From Raphanus sativus (taxonomy: Eukaryota; Streptophyta; Magnoliopsida; Brassicales; Brassicaceae): DNA of 64,000 nt. Below are positions 22,240 to 32,623 of the stretch, one piece after another; position 1 is the stretch's first letter; each line of letters opens with the position of its first letter. The position numbers were made by a program, and so were the translations under genes. The notes under the pieces were generated by a model. It did no database searches. It saw only the letters and a program-made list of their open reading frames with translations, and was not told where the DNA came from. The DNA is taken from contig NC_079519.1 of assembly GCF_000801105.2 (NCBI RefSeq), forward strand, positions 5,950,668 through 6,014,667, given 5' to 3'.

Positions 22240-23510
22240 GCAATAAATAAATGTATAAACTCTTTTTTTTTTACATCAAATGTATAAACTCTTATAAATA
22301 ACTTATAAGTTCTTGTAAATAGTTTTATAAACCCTTTTAAAAATAACCTTTGTAATATATAAAGCCTTATAAAAGACTATAAATCATTTATAGTGACTTT
22401 ATAAATATTTATAAATCATCTGTACACCTTATAAATAGTTTATAAACTATTATAAATAATTTACATACCTTTATAAACCTTGAATCTGATCTTGTTTGGT
22501 GCTACTGTGGTTGCTGTATCTGCAGATATCTCATTGCTAACACAATCTAGCAAACAAAATTGTTTTATAATCATTTATAATGGTGTATAAACTTTATAAA
22601 TTAATTTTACAAACCCTTATAAATTATTTACATACTTTTATAAACCTTTATAAATTATTATACAAACAATTATAAATAATTTTATAAGTCTTTTTAAATT
22701 GTTATAGATTCTTTTAGTTGATTTATAAACTTATACAACTCTTATAATATTCTTTATAAATTGAATATAAGCTTTCATAAAGTTTTTATAAACCCTTATT
22801 AGTAGTATACATACCCTTTATAAATTATTTATAAACTTTCATAACTTTATTATAAACATTTATAAATGGTTTATAGATTTTATAACATGTTTTATATGCC
22901 TTTATAAATGGTTTATATACTCTTACCATTGATTTTACATACCCTTATAATTTTTTTATAATCCTTCATAATGGTGTATTAACTTTATAATTTATAAACA
23001 TATACAACTCTTATAATACCCATTATAAACTGAATATAATCTTTCATAAAGTTTTTATAAACCATTATTAATAGTATACATACCCCTTATAAATTATTTA
23101 TAAACTTTCTTATAAACATTTATAAATGGTTTATATATTTGTTTAACTTGTTTTATATGCATTTATTAATGGTTTATATACTTTTACAAGTAATTTTACA
23201 TACCCTTATAAGGTAAAAATTTTAAATACCCTTATAAATAGTTTTAGAATATTTTATAATGGTGTATAAATTTTATAAATTATTTTTATAAACCCTAATA
23301 AATTCTTATAAATTATTATACAAACCTTTCTAAATGGTTAAATGGTTTCTAAACTTTATAAAAACTTATATGAATTTTTTAAATGTTTTATAAACCCTTA
23401 TAAATTATTTGCATACCTTTACAAACCTTATAAATTGTCTTATAAGCCTTTCTAAATGGTTATAAGCTCTTATAACGGATTTAAAGATCTTCTACTGATT
23501 TCTTTTCAAT
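22240..23510. repeat. 1.3-kb TTATAAA-rich degenerate array
   Basis: Dozens of loosely spaced TTTATAAA/TTATAAAT words, often as ACCCTTATAAATTATTTATAAACT, fill this stretch without a strict period. A longer unit recurs (for example CATAAAGTTTTTATAAACC near 22775 and 23045, and TTATAAACATTTATAAATGG near 22850 and 23113), offset about 260-270 bp. It has no coding potential and lies inside the eL18 Pack-MULE. Confidence 0.8.
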
Positions 23511-23691
23511 ACAACATGTAATTTATGCATGTTAGTATCTCAACAAAAGTAACATAACTTTGAGGAGTAGATTCAATTGAATTGAATTGAATAGAAAACA
23601 TGAAGGAATACAATAAACAGAAACAATTAGACTAAAGTTGAAATGCGATAACACAGAGAGTTGTCTGCCTGAGAAATCGAACTCTGCCTGG

Positions 23692-24105
23692 TCAGGTAAG
23701 ATTGTTGCTAGCACATGACGACTCTTGCAACTCCAACAAACAACCTCCTCTCTTCACAGTCACATACTTTTCAAAGCTCGGTTCCATCAAATCTGCTTTC
23801 TTCACCGCCGTAGAAGTGAATCTAAACTGGTTCAAATCTGAGCTGGTGGAGTTAAGATCGGCGACTGCTTCAACAATGGAGCAAGCTTTTGTAACACAAG
23901 ACGGAAGAAGACTAAACAGATCCTCCTCCTCATCATCGTGACTACTCTTCCCCCCATGGAAATTCTTGATATCTTTCAGCAACAGCGCTGTGTAACTGCT
24001 CTTGTCGTCTTCTTCCTTTGATTGCAACAACAATAGTTCTAGACTGAAATGGAAGTCCCGTGATTTCCTCAACGATCTGCTTCTGCTTATCACTTGAGGT
24101 TTCAT
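23692..24105 (-). pseudogene. Captured piece of an uncharacterised plant gene (At1g65710-like)
   Basis: An unbroken 137-codon frame starts MKPQVISRSRSLRKSRDFHF and contains LELLLLQSKEEDDKSSYTAL, LLKDIKNFHGGKSS, LLPSCVTKACSIVEAVADL and MEPSFEKYVTVKRGG, then stops. The SCVTKACSIVEAVADLN and EPSFEKYVTVKRGG blocks are familiar from a family of uncharacterised plant proteins (At1g65710-like, from memory) that are normally several hundred residues long. This is thus probably an internal or C-terminal piece that happens to start at a Met. Function unknown. Confidence 0.55.
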
Positions 24106-24189
24106 GACTTAAGCAGATTCATTTTCTCTTTTTATCATCTTCTACTTGTTGTCTCCTTTAGTCGCGTTCTGATTTATTTCCTCCAATGG

Positions 24190-24360
24190 CTTTCTCGATC
24201 TCGTCCTCACCGCCGCCGTCTTCGCTCGATCTCATCCTCGCCGTCGATGCTCGATCTCATCCTCGCCGTCGTCGCTCGATCTCATCGTCGTCACTCGGTC
24301 TTGTCGCGTCGCCATCGTCATCACTCAATCTCGTCGCGTTGTCGTCTCTGTCGTTGAGCT
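24190..24360 (+). repeat. Tandem CTCGATCTCATCCTCGCCGT-type minisatellite
   Basis: Roughly six to eight imperfect units around CGTCGCTCGATCTCATC lie just inside the right TIR of the eL18 Pack-MULE. They make open frames of Arg/Ser/Leu repeats that are not considered genes. Confidence 0.7.
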
Positions 24361-24723
24361 CGACGAAGATTTCTCTCGGCAAAGAAAATGATAAGAAATT
24401 AGGTTAGATTGTGAGAGGGGTGTTCTTGTCTTTTATCAATTAATGATTTAGGTATTTTTGAAAATGTTCTCCTTCTTAGTGTATATATGAAAAGTGGTAC
24501 CAAGAAAAGTGTACAAATAAAATTTCCCCTTATGGTAAAGCCTTTATCTAACAACCATTAACCACATAAATTAGCCTTTGAGTACAGGATAATCAAACTT
24601 CTAACGCTGACATATTTCTTATGGCTGAAAGACATATTTCTTATGGCTGAAATAATGAAAACCTTTTTAATTAGAATTTTTCAGGCATGCCGTAGAAAAC
24701 ATAAATTGTACATCAATACAAAT

Positions 24724-25238
24724 CAATGGCAGATCTAGGAATTTTTTGATTGGGTGCAAAATATTAATTATTAATTTTAATATTAAATTAAAAATATAAT
24801 TTATTTATTTTTAAATATTAATTTTTATGTACATCATATAAAACTAAATTAAATTTTCTAAACCAAATTTTAAATTTAATAATCAGGTATGCATGTAGAA
24901 AATATTTTCTTAGAAAATTAGTTATTTAACCTTTTCAAGTATTTTTGTTTTTCTATTTCTAAATTCATACCATTAATCAATACTTAAATTACAAGAAATA
25001 TATTCCGGACGTAAATTATACATCTATGTGTGACATTAAATACATGGAGTTAATCAGAACTATGCTTATAATCAAATATCCATTATAAAATAAACTCTAA
25101 ATTTTGATTGTAAGGAAAAAGAAAAACAACAGGTGCAATATTCTCTTCTAGCGTGGGTGCATTAAAATGAAATTTAACAAAATTACATCGACCATTAAAT
25201 TATGAGTGGGTGCACTCCATAGAGTAGATCAGCGCCTG
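24724..25238. mobile_element. Possible hAT-like MITE
   Basis: The left end CAATGGCAGATCTAGG and the reverse complement of the right end (CAGGCGCTGATCTACTC) resemble each other and the CAGTGGCGGATCTA terminus common in plant hAT MITEs; GGGTGCA words occur near both ends. The interior is AT-rich and non-coding. No 8-bp TSD matches, so the call is weak. Confidence 0.4.
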
Positions 25239-25325
25239 TACGGCTGTACGTATATACCTGAGACATTGTCTTCAAGCAGTTATCTTAATAATATCTAGTT
25301 TATAATATTTTACACAGACAAAAAT

Positions 25326-25396
25326 GTCGTTGTAGTATAGTGGTAAGTATTCCCGCCTGTCACGCGGGTGACCCGGGTTCGATCCCGGCAACGGCG
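25326..25396 (+). tRNA. tRNA-Asp (GUC)
   Basis: A 71-nt tRNA gene. The acceptor stem GTCGTTG pairs with CAACGGC plus discriminator G; the D-arm contains AGTATAGTGGTAAGTA; the anticodon loop is CCTGTCAC with anticodon GTC; the T-arm is CCGGGTTCGATCCCGG. There is no intron and CCA is not encoded, as expected for a nuclear tRNA gene. A TTTT stretch 5-8 bp downstream can serve as the pol III terminator. Confidence 0.97.
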
Positions 25397-25895
25397 TAAA
25401 ATTTTATGTTTTCTTACCCTTCCATGAAAACGTCGTCGTTTGAAGCATAATCTCACAGGTCAACATCTCGCCGTTTTTCTTCGCTTGAGACGCCACGCAA
25501 TTCAAATGTATACCTGAAATCAAACACTGGCACGAAGCTCATTTCGTGAAGCTCATCAATCCCGCCACCAATTCATCATCCCTCTTATTCCTTGTATGTG
25601 GCAAACGCGATAGATTTTTTTTTTTTCGTAAAAATAAGATTGTCCAACATGCTTTGGTCTCAGGTTTACTATGGAGTAACGACTAAAAACATTTTTGGCA
25701 ATGTTTGCGTTTGGTACTATTCAATACAATTTGGCTAGGATATCAATTTTAATCTTCAAAATCTCCTAATAAATTATCCCTTTTCTGCATACACTTTATT
25801 TATACAAAGTATTGGCTCGGTAGATAATCAGTACGTGGCTTGAGCTTCATGGGTTTCTGGAGAGATTTACAAAGAAACTAAAAGGAACTGGTTCT
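25397..25895. other. Intergenic, no feature
   Basis: Between the tRNA gene and the 3' end of the At5g59080-like gene. A T run at about 25617-25626 only. Confidence 0.35.
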
Positions 25896-26171
25896 TTAGT
25901 AATAAAGAGAACCTTGCCACCAGTTTCCCCTTGAAACATCTTGTGAGTTCTGTCCATTAGCATCGCTTTCTCCGCTTCTTGGACGCTCGTTTCTTACCTG
26001 AAAAATGGTTTCTTGAATCAGTTTAAGTGCGTCGGGTTGTTCGTAGCCAAGTGGCTGCTGAGCTCTGCCTTCGGGCCCTGACGTCGGGGGTTCGACCCCC
26101 ACTTACCTCAGTTCAAAAGTGACCAGTTGACAAAAAAAAAAAAATCAGTTTAAGTGCTTAGTTTAATAGTT

Positions 26172-26202
<31 letters not shown>

Positions 26203-26734
26203 TTGCGATTAGCAAAGTGTAGGTAAATTATGAAGACTCACTGTAGGGTAAGTTTGGTTGTTGGTGGATCGAGAGTATACGTCTTGACCACCGTAGTAAA
26301 GAGAAGAGCTTAGATGACATGGCTCAACTCTGTCTTCTTGCCCAGTTGAATATTCTCTACGTTGAGCTATGTAAAAGAAAACATATTCATTACAAAAAAA
26401 AACAGAACCAACTTTAAACGAAAAATTGAGCAAATTAAGACGAAGAAGGATGTTTTTATTCACTGACCTTGTGAGCTATGTTTGGAGTTTGGCCCATCTC
26501 TTGCTACACCCTGAGAAATCAAATCAAGAAACCGAAGGTTAAGCTTCAAGAATCATTATGGTGAGGTCACTCAAAAAAGAAAAAAAAGAAAGGTAATATG
26601 ACCTTAGAGGGATGAGGGAAAATGGAGGAGAAGATTCCGGAGGAAGAAGACGGCGGTGAAGGATCCCTGGAGCCGAAGAGTTCTGTGGTTAAAGAAGAAG
26701 AAGTTGATGATCCGACTCGTCCTTTACCTTCCAT
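25896..26734 (-). CDS. Small uncharacterised plant protein with SRGNWWQGSLYY tail (At5g59080-like)
   Basis: Four exons (26603-26734, 26468-26510, 26242-26366, 25896-25997), all with GT-AG borders and matching phases, give 133 aa. The N-terminus MEGKGRVGSSTSS continues LTTELFGSRDPSPPSS and SGIFSSIFPHPSK; the middle has VEPCHLSSSLYYGGQDVY; the end is SRGNWWQGSLYY. The TTELFGSRDPxPPS head and the RGNWWQGSLYY tail are diagnostic of a small land-plant family of unknown role, often reported as stress- or light-responsive (general impression). No signal peptide or domain is seen. A SINE sits in intron 3. Confidence 0.88.
26031..26142 (+). mobile_element. tRNA-derived SINE, 112 bp, in intron 3 of the At5g59080-like gene
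   Basis: Flanked by AATCAGTTTAAGTGC (26016-26030 and 26143-26157). It contains an A-box (TAGCCAAGTGGC, 26045-26056), a B-box (GGGTTCGACCCCC at about 26088-26100) and an A tail of about 13. It is antisense to the host gene and a few tens of bases from the exon 4 acceptor (25998-26000). Confidence 0.9.
26171..26203. repeat. (TTTA)n microsatellite
   Basis: About eight TTTA units in the same intron, just beyond the SINE. Confidence 0.9.
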
Positions 26735-28339
26735 TAATAAACTGCAAAGCTTATACTCTAATCACTTTGAAACAGATTCTAGCTCTTTGTGATTCTTCTT
26801 ATGTAAGAGAACTAGAGTGAAGAAGAGGAGTTCTGTAAGGTTTGTGTATTTAGAAGAAAGATCGCAATGGGGCTATATATAACATAATGCTACAAGGGAT
26901 TAGGTTATGGAGAAAGTGGAGCCATCATGATCATTATCATGGTCACCATCCGTCAAGAAAAAGAAGTTTATTATGGGTAATGTTCTCTCTTCTTGATGCT
27001 GAAAAGACTATTGCTTATAAATTATTTCAATTTTACTTTCCTTGTTAGAGAAAATTAGAAGCTTCGCTATCTTTTATTCTTTGCCATTCTTATTGGTTAC
27101 TGCTTATTTTTCAACTTGTAACGATTTGTATATTTTGTTGTAAAGCCTATGGACACATTTGGATTCTTCTCTCTTCTGGATAACACAAACAGTGAGATTT
27201 TTCAAAGACTTCAATGTTCAATATTTTTTTTTTGAAAAATTTCAATATTCAATGTTTAATATTTTTTTTTTTGAACTGATTCAGTGTTCAATATTCCCCT
27301 TGTAATAACCAAAACGATATCTTAAAGAGGATAAGTAGCCGACCCTTCTTGATGACATAGGGCCAAAGTGGAAAAGAGAACAGAAGATGAACTTGATCTT
27401 CTTCAAATTCCACGCATGTTCATCTGATCCGTTTCTTGGATATGAAATAGTCACCTTTTTATGTTTTAAAATAATTAAAAAGGTAATATGCCCAAAACAA
27501 AATTATTAATATTGGTTAAATATGCAACTTAATATCTTCAGTTGGTTAAGAAAAGAACATATGATCAAAGACGGGGAGACGAGGTCCACAAAAATTCTCC
27601 ACTCAGTGAAGTTTATTCGTTTTCTTCTTCTTTATGCTGAAGGCTCACACATATTAATCAATAACTCTTTGGAGAAAAAAATACAAATATCCAATTCAAA
27701 AAGAAATTACAAAGATTGAAATAGTTTTTTTGTAACAATATTGAAATAGTTGATCTCGAAGTTTATTTAACAATAAAAGTAGTTTATAATGTAAATTTGT
27801 TTTAGTTCCATGCATATTAAGTCTTAGTTCTCTTCATTGTAGAGAATTTATTATATTGCTTAATTAATAATGCAATTATTTATTACTATAGCTTGGTATT
27901 ACATTTCAAAAATTGTTTTGTACTAGTAGTTTGAACTCTTTATCAAAGTATGATAATTCCTGGAAAAAATCATAAGAAATAATGTCCTCTAAATATTTAG
28001 TACGCGATCATAACATATAAATACATATACACATTGGCAAAAAATCCCAAAGTACTAGAAATCATGTACATAGAAACGAGAGCAAATAAAACAAGAGAAA
28101 ACAGTATGAAAGAATGAACAGTTTATTTGGTTTTTACCAAAAAAATATATTTGGTTATGTTCTTAAAATTACCTCGAATTATACTCGTTGTTTACACGTT
28201 GTTGGGAAGAGATATCCCGCTTCGGGGAATAAGATGCAAAAGAATATCTCATCATATACTACAAGTCTACAACAATTACCTCAAATTGGAGATAAAAGGT
28301 AATGCCTTAAAATTTTTGTACATATGGTCCTTTCCGGTA
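26735..28339. other. Promoter of the At5g59080-like gene and intergenic DNA
   Basis: The first 100-150 bp include a plausible minus-strand TATA region (TATATATAGCCCC, about 26868-26880 on the plus strand GGGGCTATATATA). Beyond that the sequence is AT-rich with no recognisable gene. Confidence 0.4.
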
Positions 28340-28680
28340 GATTTCAACGCATCATAAAATTACCAATATTTTTAAAAATATACACATAGATTTTCACCTA
28401 AAAATTCATGTATATATTTTACATAAATGAGCATTGGCATTTGTTTTTTACCAAAAAAAGCATTGGCATTTGTATAAATATATAAATATATTTTCACCTA
28501 AATATATTTACATAAATAAGCATTGACATTTGCAAAACATTTACATAAATTTTCACCTAAATATTCGTGTATATATTTACATAAATAAAATTGACATTGT
28601 ATAATATATACATTTATTTCACCAAAATATTCGTGTATATATGTGCTACATTAATACGCATTGACATTTGTCAATTGATA
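28340..28680. repeat. Degenerate tandem repeat, about 60-85 bp unit
   Basis: The phrase TTTTCACCTAAATATTCGTGTATATATTTACATAAATAAGCATTGACATTTG recurs about five times with gaps (starts near 28388, 28490, 28549, 28615). It is AT-rich and non-coding. Confidence 0.7.
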
Positions 28681-29176
28681 CATTCGCACAGTGTGAATCC
28701 TAAAAGGATTTAAAGACTGTGGTCTCTTCTGCCAATTATGAAGTCAGAGACTTCCCCACTAGATACTCTTCTCACAAGAATCAAAGAATGTGGTCTCTTC
28801 TGACAATTGTGAAGCATCAAAACTAAAGGAATAAAAAAAGAAGACATTTTACAAGTCTTCTTGTGATGTAACAATTACCAGAGCTTCAAAGCGCATTCTG
28901 TCTTGAATGATCAAAGTCAGAGCCTCCCCACTTGATATTCTTCCGAGTTGCACAATCACTCAAGTTCACGTAATAAAAAAATAACTCCATCACTGAAGAT
29001 AACTAGGTCTCCATTTAACATCTTGAATACCAGAATGTGACAAAAATCTCTTCTCGTGGATCTTAATAAGAAATGCTTCCAATGTAGCATAACCAGGTGG
29101 TTACGTTTTCAACTGATGAACTTTAAGAAGTATTAATATGTGCACTTTTCTTTTTGAGCAAGTGTGGGTCAATGAA
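28681..29176. other. Intergenic with internal duplicated phrases
   Basis: TGTGGTCTCTTCTGCCAATTATGAAG (about 28717) recurs as TGTGGTCTCTTCTGACAATTGTGAAG (about 28789), and AGTCAGAGACTTCCCCACT recurs as AGTCAGAGCCTCCCCACTT (28914). No coding frame. Nature unknown. Confidence 0.4.
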
Positions 29177-29826
29177 TCTATCTTATTAAAACACAAACAT
29201 TCTGTTGGACCTAACATTTATTTTGTAAATTTTTAAATTAAATACACCTTTATACTTTATAGTTAAACCTACATTAAATCACTAATGTTTCTTTCTTTGT
29301 ACTACTATCCATGTTTCCAAACAATATACTTATTTCTTTATACTACTATCAATGTTTCCAAACAATATATTTTTTATACTACTATTAATGTTTCCAAACA
29401 ATACAATAATTAATCTTATTTATTTTATATCTATCGTTTTTTCTTTAAAATTTTGTAGAAATGTCATAATTTCATAAATTGCAAAATAATGAACTTTAAA
29501 ATTTGGATTATAAGATTACAAATTATGAAACTATTACAATTTAAATCCAATTAGATTACATATCGGTCATCCATCAGTTCAATCGGTTAGTCTCAGGTTT
29601 TACTGATTTTTTTTTAATATGAATATTTTAGAAACCTAAATTGAATTGTCAGATCTCCGGATTAACCGGTATAATCACAATCATGTTGAATTTAAAAACA
29701 CTGATTTAAATGCAAAAATATTTTAAATACACACTCTTTAAAAGTTATCAAAATATTTGTTAAGTTATTAATGAAATTTTTCATCGTAAAATATTCCGCG
29801 CTTCCAAAGCGCGGGTCAAAGTCTAG
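29177..29826 (+). mobile_element. Non-autonomous Helitron, 650 bp
   Basis: Starts TCTATCTTATTAAAACAC right after an A, and ends with the hairpin CCGCGCTTCCAAAGCGCGG, a 7-bp spacer and CTAG before a T. TC start, 3' hairpin, CTAG end and insertion between A and T are the four Helitron marks. No coding content. Confidence 0.88.
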
Positions 29827-31507
29827 TTTAAATAATAACGCAAACACGTTATAAGAGTACCTCCAAAGATACTTTATAATTTCAAATATGATTTTTTCTC
29901 TCTAAAAGGAATTTCAAAACTTCAAATTTGAAATTTTGAGTAGTGAAACTTCAAATATAAAATGTCACTATTCAAAACTTTAAATTTGAAGTTTAATATT
30001 TTTATTGCATTTTGGTCTTTACAATTTATAATTCTTAAATATTTTGTTTTCTAATTTTTTAATCTTTCAAAATTTTATAACTCATAAATATTTAAAATTT
30101 TCTTTTATAATTTTAATTTTTACAAATAAAACTAAATAAAAACTTTAAATTAAGTTTTTATTTTCAAAAATAGATTTAGATAACAACAATATTAAAAACA
30201 AAACTTAACAAATGCACTAATTGATCATTTATGAAAATACATTTATAGAATAATGTAGTATTTTACTTGTAATTTAATTTTTAATTATGTATTTCTATGT
30301 AAAATTATATATTTTACTGTATGATTTTGTTAATTAATATTTCTATAATGTTTTTATATATGTATTATTTATTTATAAAGTTTATGAATTTAAATTAGTA
30401 AATTTTTTTGAAGTTAAGGTTGAAGTTTTACTTTTGCAGAAAACTAGCTTAAAACTTCAAAATAGAATGTTTTTTTTGGAGATGGTCTGACAACGACATT
30501 AAATAGTCACGGCCCCTTCTTATGAAATAGAAATACTCTTTTTCTTTTCTTGAAATACTCATTTTTCTTCTAAAGATTCAGTAATCGTATGAAGTTTCAT
30601 ACAAAGTATGTATGATTAGTACAAAAAATCAATGGCTACAGTTTACAAATGTCGAGTCCATAGTCTCTAGTGTATGCCATCGTCATTGATCACGCCCAGA
30701 TATAGCATCTTGTCCGGAAAAACCGAAACCACATCCGGCATGACTATAAAACAATTTTAAGCAGAGAGGAACATAATACAAAATAAATTACCATTAGTTA
30801 TAGATACACAAGCTATACATTTTACTCTATGACAGATTGCCTATTCAAAATTTTGGGTAACGAATGTAGTTATGTAAACTAAAAACCAGACAAAGCTGCT
30901 TTATTTAACATATGGAAATTCATTAAAAAAAATTGGTCTGACTCGTGTGTTAATTGGTGAAATTTTAGTTATACTAATAGATTCTGACCGTATTTAAAAA
31001 GTATTATATCTGTTAATATCAAATACGATATAACTATTCACTTTACTTTGTTATTTATATAACTGTAATTTAAAAATGTATTTAGAGAAGTGAACTACTA
31101 AAAATTTGGGATTAGAATGAATGTTACGTTTAGATATGTATAGTAAAAGATAGTTATATTTATATTATTTAACTTTTTAAATAGATAACATGTGAAAATA
31201 ATTGTTAGACCAAATCTATATTAATAGGTCATGTTCATGTTTTAATAGTATTGATTCAAAAAAAAAAAATTACGGTTATTCGATCAAAATTCGATCTGGT
31301 TGAACATATTCGGTTTCTATTTCAGATTTAGTTTGATTCGTTTAACATGAATTTCAGTATTATAATTTGTGCTCAACTAAAATGCTCAATCTAAGTAATG
31401 TGTCAGTGACTAAAAATCTACAATATTATTTTTCCACATTAAACCCTCTTTGTTAATCCTCTTTGATTTTGTTTGTTTTTTTCAAAAAAGGTTGGAAACT
31501 TTTCTAC
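29827..31507. other. AT-rich DNA, possible MITE at its left
   Basis: Between about 29853 (GAGTACCTCCAAAG) and 30488 the ends resemble each other in inverted orientation (right, reversed: GACCATCTCCAAAAAAAA), and AACTTCAAATTTGAA words recur inside, which suggests a Harbinger-type MITE of about 640 bp; no TSD confirms it. The rest has no feature. Confidence 0.35.
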
Positions 31508-32026
31508 CTGAAAGCTTCTTGCTTTCTTCCTCAGTGAGCAATGCAGCGAACCCGTCGAAGGACGCCCCGTAGTTGGAGACAATTAGGCTTGGTGTGTAAC
31601 TGATTAGTAAATGTAAACACCTCAACTAGTTAGATTGTGTGTAGCAGAAACAAAGAATATTATATATTATGATGAGCCGGTTCTTTAAAAAAATATGAGC
31701 CTGTTCAATCGAGAGACCCTGACCCCACACCGGACCTTGATATGAAAATAGTTTACCTTTTCCCGGTGACACTTCGAACCAATGAGAAATGGTAATCGTT
31801 AATAGCGACGTAGTCGTTGATTGACGGTAATGCTCCCATGTAAACGATGTAGACCTGCGTTATCCAGTATCCACCCTTGATTACCATCTTACGTACGCTG
31901 TTATATATATCTTTTTAATATATTACGTATTTCGATAAATAATACCTTTCTTCCATCGTGCCTGGGTTGGGCGGAGGTGATCATAAAAAACATAAACAAA
32001 CACAAGAAGATATTAACCTTGTTCAT
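31508..32026 (-). pseudogene. Truncated subtilase gene, exons 1-3 only
   Basis: Three exons in correct phase: 31946-32026 (MNKVNIFLCLFMFFMITSAQ, a signal peptide), 31757-31854 (VYIVYMGALPSINDYVAIND) and 31508-31587 (SNYGASFDGFAALLTEEES). They correspond exactly to exons 1-3 of the complete subtilase next to it and cover the signal peptide and inhibitor I9 prodomain. The exon-3 donor is intact but no catalytic exon follows. It is a tandem relative of the intact gene in the same orientation, cut off after the prodomain. Confidence 0.85.
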
Positions 32027-32623
32027 TGTTTTCTTCTCTTATTGTTTTTTTTTTCAATAACAAATTTGATGTTTTCGTGTTTATCATTCTGGAGGATAGG
32101 AAGCGAGTGGACTTATATAGACCAAAACAAAACGTAAGCAACGGACAGTATTTACATATTGACGTTTATTTAATGAATATAAAGAGTTATTTATATAAGA
32201 AATTAATATAAGCCTTTCATAACGTATATATAAGCTACAAATGCCCAAACAAAGAATTAAGAAGTTATGATGTTTTTTTTGTAAAAGGAGAAGTTATGAT
32301 TGTTAAATTAAAAGTTAGGTAAGTAACTTATGTATTTTATCTATTTTGGATGACTTCTCCAACTCAATAAGTTTCAACTCAAACCAAATTGATAGCGAGC
32401 AAAGAAACAAATATCCTTTAGATATACTCATAAAATGTAACAAATGGGTAAAATATGTGAACCGTAATTCACGCCACGTCGTCTTCCATTTTTATATTTT
32501 AAAGAACTCAACTGAAGCCGAGACAATATAGAGCAACAAGATAGCTGAAAATAAAATAAAGAAGCATAGCAACAACCAGAAAGATTTATTTGTTATGACT
32601 CTGGCGAACTGATGATGCCTCAT

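Noticed and set aside
22240..23510. CRISPR-like or centromeric satellite
   Set aside because: No regular spacing or constant repeat, plant context; it is an irregular AT-rich array within a MULE.
24186..24407. 73- and 87-codon Ser/Arg-rich frames
   Set aside because: Products of a CTCGATCTCATC minisatellite.
27522..28357. Small plus-strand frames of 62-76 codons
   Set aside because: Low-complexity AT DNA without conserved residues.
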